Assembly: GCA_022843955.1 (NCBI GenBank)
Contig: JALHMQ010000020.1
Location: 1 to 64,000, forward strand
Reading direction: 5' to 3'
Source: Burkholderiaceae bacterium
Lineage (GTDB): Bacteria > Pseudomonadota > Gammaproteobacteria > Burkholderiales > Burkholderiaceae_F
DNA length: 64,000 bases
Shown here: positions 46,304-56,600 of the stretch, piece after piece
How the letters are laid out: each line of letters begins with the position of its first letter
Numbering within the stretch: the stretch's first letter is position 1
Translations under genes and position numbers: made by a program
The notes under the pieces: model-generated
Told to the model about the DNA's origin: nothing
The model's input: the letters and a program-made list of their open reading frames with translations, nothing else
Database searches by the model: none

Positions 46304-47083
46304 ATGCGGGTTGAAGTCTCCATGCTGTCGCGCACCGGCGCCCGCGAGCGCAACGAGGACGCGCTGGGCGTGTGGTCGCACGACGGCGTGTGCTACTGCG
46401 TGCTGGCCGACGGTGCCGGCGGCCTGGGCGGGGGCGACCGCGCCTCCAAGCTCGCTGTCGGTCGCATGCTCGCCAGCCTGCAGGCGCGGCCCGGCTGCAG
46501 CGGCGACACCATCAGCGAGTCGCTGCATGCGGCCAACGTTGCGGTGGTGGAGGCACAGCGCGAGGATGCGCGCTTTGCCAGCATGCGCGCCACCGCCGTG
46601 CTGCTGGCGCTCGATACCGTGGGCCGGCGCGCCGTCTGGGGCCATCTGGGCGACTCGCGGCTGTACTGTTTTCGCGACGGCGGGGTGGTGGTGCAGACGG
46701 TCGATCACAGCGTGGTGCAGGAGATGGTGTTGGCGGGCTACCTGCGCGCCGACCAGATGCGCACGGCGCCGGAGCGCAGCCAGTTGCTCGGCGCGCTCGG
46801 CGATTCAGGCGAGTTTTCCCCGCAAGTGCAGGGTGAGGGATTCACGGTGCAGCCCGGCGACGCGTTCCTGCTGTGCACGGACGGCTGCTGGGAGCCGGTG
46901 GACGAGGCGCAGATGGCAGCCGATCTCGCCCAGACCGAGACCGCTGCCGATTGGCTGCGCTGCCTGCAGCAGCGCATCGTCGCGCGCGCATCGCCGCGCC
47001 AGGACAATTACTCGGCGATTGCGGTGCGGTGCGCCGCTGCAGCTCGACCCGCCGCTGATCCGCCAACGCTCGTGACTGACTGA
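46304..47083 (+). CDS. PP2C-type Ser/Thr phosphatase, PppA-like (T6SS)
   Basis: A 259-residue metal-dependent phosphatase with the PP2C metal-site motifs RNEDALG, LADGAGGLGGGD, GHLGDSRLY and a terminal DNYSAIAV. It is expected to dephosphorylate TagH/Fha and counteract the kinase at 27465, shutting down T6SS assembly. It lies 39 bp after tagH in the same orientation. The locus holds a second, divergent PP2C at 48563, so substrates may be split between them. Confidence 0.92.
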   Translation: MRVEVSMLSRTGARERNEDALGVWSHDGVCYCVLADGAGGLGGGDRASKLAVGRMLASLQARPGCSGDTISESLHAANVAVVEAQREDARFASMRATAVLLALDTVGRRAVWGHLGDSRLYCFRDGGVVVQTVDHSVVQEMVLAGYLRADQMRTAPERSQLLGALGDSGEFSPQVQGEGFTVQPGDAFLLCTDGCWEPVDEAQMAADLAQTETAADWLRCLQQRIVARASPRQDNYSAIAVRCAAAARPAADPPTLVTD

Positions 47084-47187
47084 CGTCCTCGGGTCGCCCG
47101 CGCTGCGCTTGAGCAGTCGGCGCTCCGCGGCACGTAGCGCACTCCCTGCCGCGTAGCTGCGGCGCTGCCTCCACCCTCGGTGAGCCC

Positions 47188-47772
47188 ATGTCCTACGCCC
47201 GGCACAACCAGTCCATCCACAAGCCACTGGCGATGCGCGAGGGGTACAGCGACTTCATGGCTGGCTATGTGACGACGCTGATCTCCGTCATCGACCGGAC
47301 ACCGGTCGAACTCGAGGCCCGCCTGGGGTACGGCCCGCGCATGCTGGCGCGTGGCTTCGCCCTGTACTTCCTGGTGCAAGGTGTCGGGCCCAACGAGTTC
47401 CGCTGGCGCGGACGCACCCGCCACGCCGCCGGCTGGAGCTGGGACAGCGATGCCGGCGACTACATTCAATGGGCCGACAAGGTGCGCTGGTCGATGGCAT
47501 CGCAAGCCGGCGGCGCAGCAGCGCACGACTCGCAGTTCGACCTGCTGATGGTCGCGCAGCAGCAGCGGCTCAACGTGCGCACCGGCAGCGAGCGCATCGT
47601 CAAGGTAGTGCCGATCGAGCGTGGGGGCGACTATCCGGACGCGCCCGGCCGCGGCGTGCCGCAATGGGAACTGCTCACCCGCAAGGATTTTCGTTGTGCA
47701 GCGCGAGTGGCGCCGGGTGCGCGCTACCGCGGTGGTGCCGCCGGCGGTGCCCTGCTGGGCAGCGGCGCTTGA
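47188..47772 (+). CDS. Unrecognised T6SS-locus protein, 194 aa
   Basis: I do not recognise this family. The 194-residue product has no signal peptide or clear membrane segment. It has a tryptophan-rich middle (RWRGRTRHAAGWSWD, YIQWADKVRWSM), a basic region with LNVRTGSERIVKVVPIERGG and a Gly/Ala-rich end. It lies between the PppA-like phosphatase and the vWA gene on the same strand, with about 100-150 bp on either side. Coding bias matches its neighbours. It could be a T6SS regulator or cargo-associated protein; nothing in the sequence decides. Confidence 0.7.
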   Translation: MSYARHNQSIHKPLAMREGYSDFMAGYVTTLISVIDRTPVELEARLGYGPRMLARGFALYFLVQGVGPNEFRWRGRTRHAAGWSWDSDAGDYIQWADKVRWSMASQAGGAAAHDSQFDLLMVAQQQRLNVRTGSERIVKVVPIERGGDYPDAPGRGVPQWELLTRKDFRCAARVAPGARYRGGAAGGALLGSGA

Positions 47773-47918
47773 AAGATGTGGCGTTCACCGGGTGATCCCT
47801 CAGGGGTCGCCCGCAAGGGGGCACCTTACAGCGCGGTCCGGCGCGGTCCGCCGCTTGCCGATGGCCGCTGCCAGGGTGGCGGCGCGCGTGCCGCACACCG
47901 GTGCCACCGGGAGCGCAC

Positions 47919-48578
47919 GTGAGCGAGCAAGTTTCCTTCGAGACCAACGATTTCGCCAGCAACCCGGAGCCGCGCTGCCCCTGCGTGCTGCTGCTCGATG
48001 TGTCCGGCTCGATGAGCGGTGAACCGATCAATCAGCTGAATGCGGGCTTGAGCACGTTTCGCGACGAACTCGCCGCCGACGCGCTGGCGATGAAGCGGGT
48101 CGAGGTGGCGATCGCCACCTTTGGGCCAACCAAGGTCGAAGCGCCGTTTACCACGGCATCTGCGTTCGAGCCGCCCACTCTCGCGCCGCAAGGCGACACG
48201 CCGATGGGTGGCGCCGTGATGCAGGCGATTGACCTCGTGCGCGAGCGCAAGAACGAGTACCGCGCCAACGGCATCTCCTACTACCGCCCGTGGATCTTCC
48301 TGATCACCGATGGTGCACCGACCGACGCCTGGGACGGCGCCGCCGCCGCCGTGCGCGAAGGCGAGGCGGCCAAGGCGTTCGCGTTCTTCGCCATCGGCGT
48401 GCGCGGTGCCAACATGGACGTGTTGCGACAGATCAGCGTGCGTGAGCCGCTCGCGCTCGATGCGCTGAAGTTCCGCCAGCTGTTCAGCTGGCTGTCCAGT
48501 TCACTGCGGTCGGTGTCGCGTTCGACCCCGGGTACCGACGTGCCGCTAACCTCGCCACGAGGATGGGCGGCCGTGTGA
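47919..48578 (+). CDS. von Willebrand factor A protein, TerY/YegL-like
   Basis: A 219-residue stand-alone vWA domain. The metal-ion-dependent adhesion site is intact: DVSGS (Asp27, Ser29, Ser31), the Thr in GDTPMGGAV and the Asp in [14 protein letters not shown] at 47909-47913 supports the GTG start at 47919. It overlaps the next gene, a PP2C, by 16 bases, and that is followed at once by an atypical kinase. This vWA-PP2C-kinase trio is the order of E. coli YegL-YegK-YegI and of the TerY-P triad linked to tellurite-type stress systems. Cysteines near the N-terminus (RCPC) may bind metal. Confidence 0.88.
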   Translation: MSEQVSFETNDFASNPEPRCPCVLLLDVSGSMSGEPINQLNAGLSTFRDELAADALAMKRVEVAIATFGPTKVEAPFTTASAFEPPTLAPQGDTPMGGAVMQAIDLVRERKNEYRANGISYYRPWIFLITDGAPTDAWDGAAAAVREGEAAKAFAFFAIGVRGANMDVLRQISVREPLALDALKFRQLFSWLSSSLRSVSRSTPGTDVPLTSPRGWAAV

Positions 48579-49336
48579 GCTGGCGCGTGATTGCGGCAGC
48601 GTCGGCCGGCACGGCGCACGTGGCCCGCGGCGCCCCCTGCGAGGATCGGTGCCAGGCGGCGGTACAGATGAGCACCGCCGGCGAGCCGGTGCTGTGGATG
48701 TTCGTGGCCGATGGTGCCGGCAGTGCAATCTGCGGCGGCGACGGCGCCGAGCTGTCGGTGCAGGCGGCGGCGGACACCGTGTCTGAACGACTCCAGCACG
48801 CCGACTTCGCGCCGGATCGTGAGCTGGCCGAGGCCTGCCTGGCGGCGATTCGCGGCCGCATTGATACGGCGGCGAACGCTGCCGAGCGGTCGCCGCGCGA
48901 GTTCGCCTGCACGCTTGTCGGCGTGGTGTCGTCGCCGCACCAGACGCTGGCGCTGCAGATCGGCGATGGCGGCATCGTGCTGGACGTGGGCAACGGCATC
49001 GAGCTGGCGATCACGCCGATGAACGGCGAGTACGCCAACACCACCCACTTCGTCACCGACGACGATGCGCCACAACGCCTGACCGTGCGCACCTACGCGC
49101 AGCCGGTCCGGCGCGCGGCAGCGTTCAGCGATGGCCTGCAGCGCCTGGCGCTCGACATGGCCAGCGGCACGCCGCACGAACCGCTGTTCACGCGCCTGTT
49201 CGGCGTACTTGCTGCGGCGGCCCCTGCCGAGCCGAGCGACCTTCACCAGGCGCTGCTGCGTTTCCTCGACGGCCCCGGCGTCAACCAGCGCACCGACGAT
49301 GACAAGTCACTCGCCCTGGCGGTGCTGATGCCCTAG
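48563..49336 (+). CDS. Second PP2C-type phosphatase, YegK-like
   Basis: A 257-residue divergent PP2C (Pfam PP2C_2 type). Metal-site motifs are GAPCEDRC near the N-terminus, [24 protein letters not shown] and [12 protein letters not shown] at the C-terminus. It overlaps the vWA gene by 16 bases and ends 8 bases before the kinase, so the three proteins are made together. It is clearly different from the PppA-like enzyme at 46304, sharing only the metal-binding positions. Confidence 0.88.
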   Translation: MGGRVSWRVIAAASAGTAHVARGAPCEDRCQAAVQMSTAGEPVLWMFVADGAGSAICGGDGAELSVQAAADTVSERLQHADFAPDRELAEACLAAIRGRIDTAANAAERSPREFACTLVGVVSSPHQTLALQIGDGGIVLDVGNGIELAITPMNGEYANTTHFVTDDDAPQRLTVRTYAQPVRRAAAFSDGLQRLALDMASGTPHEPLFTRLFGVLAAAAPAEPSDLHQALLRFLDGPGVNQRTDDDKSLALAVLMP

Positions 49337-49344
49337 GCCCGGCC

Positions 49345-51045
49345 ATGCCGCCGTCGATCGTCACGTGGCAGGGCCAGCCGCTGGCACTCGGCCGCGAGGT
49401 CGGTGCCGGCGGCGAAGGTGCGGTGTTCGACCTGCCGCGCCTGCCCGGGCGCGTCGCCAAGCTGTACCACCGGCCGCCCGGCCGCGCCAAGCAGGCCAAG
49501 CTGCGCTTCATGGCGGCGGGCGCCGATGCCACGCTGCTGCGCTACGCCGCCTGGCCACAGCAGACACTGCACGCGCTGCCAGGCGGGCCGGTGATCGGCT
49601 TCCTGATGCAGGAGATCGCCGGGCGCGATTCAATGCATGCGGTCTACAGCCCGCTTGACCGGCGCGAACTGCGGCCGAAGGCGGCATGGGACTTCCTGCT
49701 GCATGTCGCCCGCAATACTGCGGCAGCGTTCGCCGCGCTGCATGCGCGCGGCCACGTGGTGGGCGACGTCAACCAGGGCAACCTGGTGGTCGGCGACGAC
49801 AGCACGGTGATCCTGATCGACTGCGACTCGTTCCAGGTGGACGCTGCCGGCACGCTGCATCTGTGCGAGGTCGGTGTATCGCATTTCACGCCGCCCGAGC
49901 TGCAGGGGGCCACATCGTTCGACGGCGTGGTGCGCACCGCCAATCACGACAACTTCGGTCTCGCGCTGCTGATCTTCCACCTGCTGCTGGGCGGCCGCCA
50001 TCCGTACTCCGGCGTGCCGCTGCAGGCCGGCGTGGGCGACTCGCTGGAGGCAGACATCCGCGCGTTCCGCTACGCCTACGCGACCGATGCGGCGCGTCGC
50101 GGCCTCGCGCCGCCACCTGGAGCGATTCCCACCTCGCTGCTGCCGCCGGCGATGCAGCAGATGTTCCGCAGTGCCTTCACTCAGTCCGGCGCGGACGGCC
50201 TGCGACCGACCGCCGCGCGCTGGATGCAGGCGCTTGACGCCCTGCGCGAAAAGCTTGCGCGCTGCGCAGCGACGCCGCTGCACGTGTACCCGGACCATTC
50301 GACGCGCTGTCCTTGGTGCGCGCTAGAACAGCATGGGGTGGTTTACTTCGTCGACGGCGATGGTTACCGCGGCATCGATATCGCAGGCGCCTGGGCGCGC
50401 ATCGAGGCCGTGCGGGCGCCGCCGCCGATTGCGCCGATTGCGCCGATGTCCGCTGCGCCGGGCAGCCTGCAGCCGGCGCCGCTGCCATTGAGCGTGTGTC
50501 CGCCGGGTGCGGTGCGTCGCTATCGGCTGCTGGTGCTGCTCATGGTGGTCGTGCTGATCGCGCTCGTGCCGCGTGGCTGGCCGTTCGCCTTGATGGCCGG
50601 CGGACTCGCGTGGCAACTGGCCGCATCGCTGGCCGACGAGCCGCGGCGGCGAGAACGTGCGCGCCGCCGCGCCGCGCTGCTCAGCGCGCAACAAGACTAC
50701 GAGCGATTGCTTGGCGCCATCAGGCAGGAAGCCGGTCCGGAAGGATTCGCCGCAAGACGCGCGCAACTGGCGCGCGTGCGCGATGACTGTCGCCGGCTGC
50801 GCCAGCAGGACGCGTTGCTGCGGGCGGGTGCGGGCGGTGTGCTCGCGCGGGATCGGCGCCCGGCGGCGCGACGTGCGCAATACGCGGCCCGTCGCGGTCC
50901 GCTGGAAGCAGCACTGGCGCGAGGTGCCAACGAACTGCACCGATTCACCGACGCCGCACCGGCGCGCGTTGCACGTCGCCGCGCGCAACTGGACGCAGCC
51001 GCGCTGCGCGTTGCGCAAGCGCGCCTCGATCTGTCGGTTTTGTAG
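49345..51045 (+). CDS. Atypical protein kinase, YegI-like, with zinc knuckle and membrane segment
   Basis: A 566-residue protein. The kinase domain (about 10-310) has the loop GAGGEGAVF, Lys39, the catalytic GDVNQGN (Asp141, Asn146) and LIDCDSF in place of DFG. A CPWC motif at residues 322-325 may be half of a zinc knuckle. A proline-rich linker and one or two transmembrane helices (about 394-430) follow. An Arg/Ala-rich coiled-coil tail of about 130 residues comes last. The domain order matches YegI-type kinases of the TerY-P triad. It ends the vWA-PP2C-kinase unit; a sensor role at the membrane is inferred. Confidence 0.87.
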   Translation: MPPSIVTWQGQPLALGREVGAGGEGAVFDLPRLPGRVAKLYHRPPGRAKQAKLRFMAAGADATLLRYAAWPQQTLHALPGGPVIGFLMQEIAGRDSMHAVYSPLDRRELRPKAAWDFLLHVARNTAAAFAALHARGHVVGDVNQGNLVVGDDSTVILIDCDSFQVDAAGTLHLCEVGVSHFTPPELQGATSFDGVVRTANHDNFGLALLIFHLLLGGRHPYSGVPLQAGVGDSLEADIRAFRYAYATDAARRGLAPPPGAIPTSLLPPAMQQMFRSAFTQSGADGLRPTAARWMQALDALREKLARCAATPLHVYPDHSTRCPWCALEQHGVVYFVDGDGYRGIDIAGAWARIEAVRAPPPIAPIAPMSAAPGSLQPAPLPLSVCPPGAVRRYRLLVLLMVVVLIALVPRGWPFALMAGGLAWQLAASLADEPRRRERARRRAALLSAQQDYERLLGAIRQEAGPEGFAARRAQLARVRDDCRRLRQQDALLRAGAGGVLARDRRPAARRAQYAARRGPLEAALARGANELHRFTDAAPARVARRRAQLDAAALRVAQARLDLSVL

Positions 51046-51131
51046 GCCGACGTTTACCGCAAGGTCAGTGGGTAGGCAGGCGGCATCTCGATTGCTACCA
51101 TCCATGCAGATGGCGTGTGGAGGGCTACGGG

Positions 51132-51551
51132 ATGGCGCGACAAACGATGGTGGGTTTAAGGCGAGAGCCGGAAACCGAAAAGATCACGATCAATCTGGGG
51201 TTCGTCGATTTGGGTCAGGTCGACCTGCTGGTGCAGGAAGGCTTCTACTCAAATCGCAGCGACTTCATCCGGACGGCGATCCGCAACCAGCTCGGCAGCC
51301 ACGGTGAGGCGGTCAAGAGAACCGTCGAACGGCGCGCGCTGGTGCTGGGCCTGCAGCGGTATACGCGGGCGGAACTCGAACGTCGTCGGGCGGCGGGTGA
51401 GCAGCTTCACATCCAGGTGCTCGGCCTGGCGTCGATCGATGACGACGTGCCCGCCGAGCTTGCCCTGCAGACGATCGCGTCGATCACTGTGCTCGGTGCG
51501 CTCCATGCCAGCCCGGCCGTGAAGGCCGCGCTGGCGGCGCGCATCCGCTGA
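51132..51551 (+). CDS. Ribbon-helix-helix (CopG-like) transcriptional regulator
   Basis: A 139-residue DNA-binding protein. The N-terminal RHH fold is visible as EKITINLGFVDLGQVDLLVQ followed by FYSNRSDFIRTAIRNQL. A C-terminal helical domain has regularly placed hydrophobics. GGAGGG at 51119-51124 supports the ATG at 51132 over the GTG at 51117. It is followed at 35 bp by a PHB-depolymerase-family esterase, a pairing I recall from other proteobacteria, so it probably controls that gene and itself. Confidence 0.85.
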   Translation: MARQTMVGLRREPETEKITINLGFVDLGQVDLLVQEGFYSNRSDFIRTAIRNQLGSHGEAVKRTVERRALVLGLQRYTRAELERRRAAGEQLHIQVLGLASIDDDVPAELALQTIASITVLGALHASPAVKAALAARIR

Positions 51552-51586
51552 GCGCACTCACAACATCGCAACCAAGGAACAGCAGC

Positions 51587-52744
51587 ATGTCCATGAACAG
51601 CAGTCACCCGATGTACGCCGGCATGATGGAAGCGACCCGGCTCACCCGCGCCGGTCGCCTGAGCGAGGCCGCGGCGCTGATCCAGCGCAGCCTGCGAGCG
51701 GGCGCCGGCCACGCGCCGATGCCGACGGCCGTGGACGCCGACGTCATCGATGTCGACTTCACCGAGGTGCCATCGGCACGGCCCGACGGCACGGGCACGC
51801 GCTGGCGCTCTGCCGACTGGGTTCGTGCGCGACCCGAGGTCGCCCGCCGGTCGACGGACGACGCCGATGTCGGCCCGCGGCCCGCTTCGGCGCGCGCACC
51901 CGGTCAGTTCGTTGCCGGCTCCTACAGCAACCAGGCCGGTACGCGTGCCTACAAGCTGTACGTCCCGACCGGCCACGCCGGCAGATCGTTGCCATTGCTG
52001 GTGATGCTGCACGGCTGCAAGCAGAACCCGGACGACTTCGCGGCCGGGACGCGGATGAACGCGTTGGCCGAGTCGCAGCCGTGCCTGGTCCTGTACCCGG
52101 CGCAGGCGCGCCAGGCCAACCAGGCGGGCTGCTGGCATTGGTTTCGGCGCGAGGATCAGCTGCGCGACCAGGGCGAACCATCGATCATTGCCGGCATGAC
52201 GCGCGAGGTCATGCAGCGATATGGCGTCGATCCGCGCCGGGTGTACGTCGCCGGACTGTCGGCGGGTGGTGCCATGGCGGCCGTGCTCGGCGTGACCTAT
52301 CCCGAGCTGTACAAGGCGGTTGGCATCCATTCGGGACTCGCCTGCGGCAGCGCGAAGGACCTGCCCTCGGCATTGGCGGCGATGCACGGCATCGCACCGG
52401 CCGGCGAGGGTGCGGCGTCGATGCCGCCGGTGCCGACCATCGTGTTCCACGGCGATCGCGACCGCACGGTGCATCCGCGCAACGGTGAGCAGGCGGTGCG
52501 CGGTTCGGTGGCCGCCGGGCAGACCGGCGGCCAGGTGCAGGTCGAACGCGGTCGCGTCGCCGGCGGGCACGCCTACACGCGCAGCGTCCACCACGATGGC
52601 GGCGGTCGCCCGGTACTCGAATCCTGGGTGGTGCATGGCGGTGGCCACGCGTGGTTCGGCGGCAGCACGGAAGGCTCGTATGTCGATCCACGCGGCCCGG
52701 TGGCCAGCGAGGCGATGCTGCGCTTCTTTCTCGCCCGCGCCTGA
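51587..52744 (+). CDS. PHB depolymerase-family esterase
   Basis: A 385-residue alpha/beta hydrolase of the esterase PHB/LpqC type. An N-terminal helical segment (MMEATRLTRAGRLSEAAALIQ) is followed by a linker. The catalytic domain has the oxyanion region VMLHGCKQNPDDFA, nucleophile motif GLSAGGAMA, acid in FHGDRDRTVHP and histidine in HGGGHAWFGG. No signal peptide is seen, pointing to intracellular polyester or ester substrates. AAGGAA lies 8 bases before the ATG. It follows the RHH regulator. A T6SS-delivered esterase is conceivable from location alone but the family is widespread without T6SS. Confidence 0.87.
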   Translation: MSMNSSHPMYAGMMEATRLTRAGRLSEAAALIQRSLRAGAGHAPMPTAVDADVIDVDFTEVPSARPDGTGTRWRSADWVRARPEVARRSTDDADVGPRPASARAPGQFVAGSYSNQAGTRAYKLYVPTGHAGRSLPLLVMLHGCKQNPDDFAAGTRMNALAESQPCLVLYPAQARQANQAGCWHWFRREDQLRDQGEPSIIAGMTREVMQRYGVDPRRVYVAGLSAGGAMAAVLGVTYPELYKAVGIHSGLACGSAKDLPSALAAMHGIAPAGEGAASMPPVPTIVFHGDRDRTVHPRNGEQAVRGSVAAGQTGGQVQVERGRVAGGHAYTRSVHHDGGGRPVLESWVVHGGGHAWFGGSTEGSYVDPRGPVASEAMLRFFLARA

Positions 52745-52900
52745 CGCGCGCCGCGGCCTACAAAAGCGCAGGCCGACACTGTCTTTGGTCGACCCCGGTC
52801 GGTTCGATGTGAACGACCCTGGACCTCGCTGGGAGGGGACTGCTGGTTCCGCAGGCGACTTCCAGTGCGCGATGGCACCGGAGCGTCTCAGTGCCTGCTG

Positions 52901-53665
52901 TCAGCCGGAACGGACCTGCAGCATCGCCGCATAGCGCGCTGGTTCGGGAAGCCCCTGCATCGCCGCGATGATGCTGGCATGCGCATCGCCCGCATTGGTC
53001 CACCAGAGCGTGCGGCCGGCGAGTGCGCTCGCCAGTGCGGCGGTTTCGGCCTCCATCAGCAGGCGGTCTATCGGTTCGCCGGCAGGTACTCGCAGGAGGC
53101 TGGCGTCGGCGCGGTCGAGCGTGCGTGCCGAGTCGGCGCCGTGGGCGGCATCAGCACCGCCCAGGGGTGGCAGCGGACAGGCGTGCAGCGCTGTTTCGAC
53201 ATCGTCAGGCCGCACGCTGACCGCCAGACAGCCCAGCGCCACGCGCTCGATCGCATCGAACCATTGCTCCTGCGCGACGATGCGCGAGAACGGCATTGGC
53301 GGATCCACGCGCACCGTCATGGTCATCGGAAAATAGCGCCCAACGCGGTCCACGCTCGGCATCAGCACGCCGGTCCAGGCGTGTGGTCCGCACACCCCGG
53401 GGGTCAGGGCAAAGCGCCAGATCGGGCTGTGCAGGTAGGTGTCCAGCCAGGCCGGGCCGAGCGCGCCCTTGCTGGTCTCGACGCAGCGCTGCAGCCACTG
53501 GTCCCACAGGGCGACGAACTGCGGCGGCAGGCGGCGCATGGCAAAGTCGCCGATGCCGGGCAGCTTGCCGTACCAGCCCGCCACGCGCGCGGCCCGGTGC
53601 GGGTCCAGCGCGGGCGCGACGGTGACGTCGTCGTCTTCGTCGGCAGGTATCAGCGCTTGCACCAC
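52901..53665 (-). CDS. tagF: T6SS post-translational regulator TagF (ImpM-like)
   Basis: A 254-residue TagF-family protein with the signature GWYGKLPGIGDFAMRRLP near the N-terminus, followed by LWDQWLQRCVETSK and GVLMPSVDRVGRYFP. TagF represses T6SS firing by sequestering Fha, in parallel with or bypassed by the threonine-phosphorylation pathway. It starts with GTG, 10 bases after the tssM stop, so it is the last gene of the tssJ-K-L-M operon. The 156 bp to the convergent esterase gene hold nothing I can name. Confidence 0.92.
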   Translation of the reverse strand: MVQALIPADEDDDVTVAPALDPHRAARVAGWYGKLPGIGDFAMRRLPPQFVALWDQWLQRCVETSKGALGPAWLDTYLHSPIWRFALTPGVCGPHAWTGVLMPSVDRVGRYFPMTMTVRVDPPMPFSRIVAQEQWFDAIERVALGCLAVSVRPDDVETALHACPLPPLGGADAAHGADSARTLDRADASLLRVPAGEPIDRLLMEAETAALASALAGRTLWWTNAGDAHASIIAAMQGLPEPARYAAMLQVRSG

Positions 53666-53675
53666 GGGTCGCCGT

Positions 53676-56600
53676 CTACAGCCGCGTGGGACAGCTGAAC
53701 TGTTCGAGTTCGCGCAGGCGGAATGGGTTCTGCACGCTGTTGGTGGTCACCTCGAACACCGCCTTGCGGCCATCGACATCGAAGGTCACGCGAAACTTCT
53801 CCGGCTGTGCGGTGGGCTCGATCTTGGTGCGATCGAACAGGCGGAACAACGACCACGGCCCGTCGAAGGTGGCGCCGGAGGGGCGACCCGCCGGTGTCGG
53901 CGCCAGGGTGAGCCGGACCTGGCTGGTGCCGCGCGGGCCGGGCCAGGTGATGGCGGTCGGCACCTGCGGCCCGTGGCTGTAGCGCACCAGCTGTCCATCC
54001 ACATCGAGGTTGAACTGCGTGATGCTGGCGTCCATTTCGACCGGCTTCATTTCCATCCGCAGCGCCGGCGTCTTGCCGCCGCCGCGGAAGAACACGTCAC
54101 GGATGATCTGCGCCCGCTCGAACTGGGTGAGGCCGGCGGAGGCATCGCCACCGGACAACTCGCCGGTCTTGCGGAACGTCCACGGGCGAGTGCTGGTGTC
54201 GACGAACGGCAGCAACTCGCGCTGCACGAAGTCGTCCATCAGCCCGCCGGCCGAGAACACGCGGGCAAAGTCGTCCTGCGTGGCATCGCGGTCGCTGGCA
54301 CGAACCAGCGGATAGCGACCGGCCAGCGCCTTGCTGCAGAAGTCCGACACCTGGGCCGTGAGCTTCTCGTTGAGCAGGCTGCGGGTCTGGCCCTGGATGC
54401 CACGCAACGCGAGATCGGCCAGATCGCCCATGGTGGAGCGCACCGGATCGGGCAGGCGCGCCGCCTCCGCCTTGATGCGGGTGGCGATGTCCGATGGCGG
54501 TGGATTGAGCTTGCGCTTCTGCGCGTCGTCGACCCCGACCAGATAGGTGTACAGCTCGCCCATCAGTCCGCCCACCTGGTCGATCTGCGCCGGCTTGCCA
54601 GCGACCATGCGACGCAACGATTCGAAGCGACTGTCGACGATCAGCTCGGGGCGCGCCACCGTGCCGGTGGCCGGCGCCGAATTCACGCCGGCCTTGCCGA
54701 ACAGCTTGGCCATCTCGTCGCGCTTGCCGCGCAGCGTGTCGGCCACCTTGTCGGCCACGCCCTTGTCGCTGCCTTCGGCGGGCACCAGCGTGACTTCCTT
54801 GACGATCGCACGCATCAAAGTCGGCAGCGGCGAGTCGCTGGCCGACAGCACCTGCGCGAGCTGGATGCTCTGCGCCATGCCGGGCGGGCGGATCACGCGG
54901 ATGTCGCGCACGAAGGCTTCCCACGTGTTGGCGTAGTCGTCCAGATACAGGCGACGCACCCCTTCGAGCACGGGGTCGGTGCCGCTGGCGCGCGCCGCGG
55001 CGGCCTGGGCCTTGTCGGTCGCGGTGCTCTCGGTGCCGAGCACCCAGTGCTGCTCCGCTTCAAGCTGGCGGGAGACCCGCTCGGCCTCGGTCACGAAGGC
55101 CTTGTGGTACCCGTCGAACGAATACAGGCCGGGCACGCCGCGCGTCAGCGGCTCGCCACTGGCGCGCATGAACACCAGCGCGGCCGACGGTCCGGCGGCG
55201 CGGGCGATGGTGAACTCTGGGATGTCGCTCCCCACGCCCTGCCGCTTGAGGCGGTTGTAGATGCGCTGCTCGGTGGTGGAGCGCGACAGCAGTTCGCGTG
55301 CGCGGGCAATCAGCGCGGCGTTGGCCGGCATCGGCGAGACCACCGCGCCGCGCTCGAACAAGGCGAGCAAGTGCGTCTCTAGTTCCTGGCGCTGTTCGAG
55401 CGTGACATCGCGCGGCAGGCTGCCCTCCCAGTCGGCGGCGATGAAGAGCTTGAGGGCGGTCGGCTCGAAGTGCTCGGGCTGCTGCAGCATCAGGTAGGCC
55501 TTCAACCCCTCGTACAGCAGTTCCGGGTTGACGGCACCGGCGCTGGTCATCAGCTGCTCGACGCGCAGCGCCAGGCGCGGCAGAAAGGCATCCTGCAGCA
55601 GGCGACGATACGACTGCTCCGAGGCGGCTGACAACTTGCCACCCTGATACAGGCCAAAGCCCATGCTCCACGGAACCGCGGCGTCCGATTTGCCGCCAGC
55701 CGTTTCAGAGGCCGCGGCCAGCTGGCGCACCGAGCGCAGCAAGGGCAGCAGGGCGACCACATCGGTACTGGGTGTGGCATCCAGGCGACCAACTTCTCGC
55801 GTGACCTCTTCGGCGCGCTTGGCCACCTCGGCGACGTAACTGGTGTTGCGCGTGTAGCTGATCGTCCATGCCACCAGGAAGCCGACCGTGAGCAGCGCCA
55901 CCGAGGCGAGTGCGGCGGCATGCAGCAGGCGGCGGCGCTGTTCCCAGCGCCGATCGGTCCCGGCTACCTCGGCCTCGTGGAACACCACCTCGCGCAGGAA
56001 GCGGGTCAGGAAGAAGCTGCGTCCGGCTTCGGGGCGGGACGCGGCGAGGCTGCGCTGCAGGCCGAACGAGCGCGACAGCGAGCCCAGAACGCGGTCCAGC
56101 GGCGTGCCCTCCTGCGTGCCGCTGGTGAGGTAGACGCCACGCAGCAGTGCCTGCTCCTCGAAGCGGGTGCCGCCAAACACGCGTTCGAGCAGGTCGCCAA
56201 GCGGCGCGGACAGCGCGGTGAACTGCTGCGGGAAACCGTAAAGCAGGGCGCGACGCGCCGGGTCGCGTTCCTTCTGCATGCGGTCGATCAGCTGCGCGTT
56301 CAGGCGCTGCTCGAGATAGCCGTACTCCGTGCGCCAATGCCCCAGTGTCGCGCCGCCGGCCCCGCTCGCGGCCTGGGACAACGGGAAGGTGAAGCCCCAG
56401 GCCTGCGCGCGTTCTTCCTTGCCGAGGTCGCTGAAGAACTCGTTGAATCCGGCCAGCAGGTCCGCCTTGGTCAGCAGCACGTACACCGGGAACTGCAGCT
56501 TCAGCCCCTCGTGCAGCTCCTGAATGCGCTGGCGCAGCGCGGCGGCATGCTCGGCCCGCTGCTGCGGTGTCTGCGTGAGCAGGTCGGTGACGCTGACGGT

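Noticed and set aside
47831-47850. Tandem duplication of GCGCGGTCCG before the vWA gene
   Set aside because: Two perfect 10-bp copies, but short, GC-rich and without further context; not listed as a regulatory site.
53401-53415. GGGGTCAGGG in tagF as another copy of the dnaE2 palindromic element
   Set aside because: Only eight bases of the arm match, there is no inverted partner, and it encodes a normal part of TagF.
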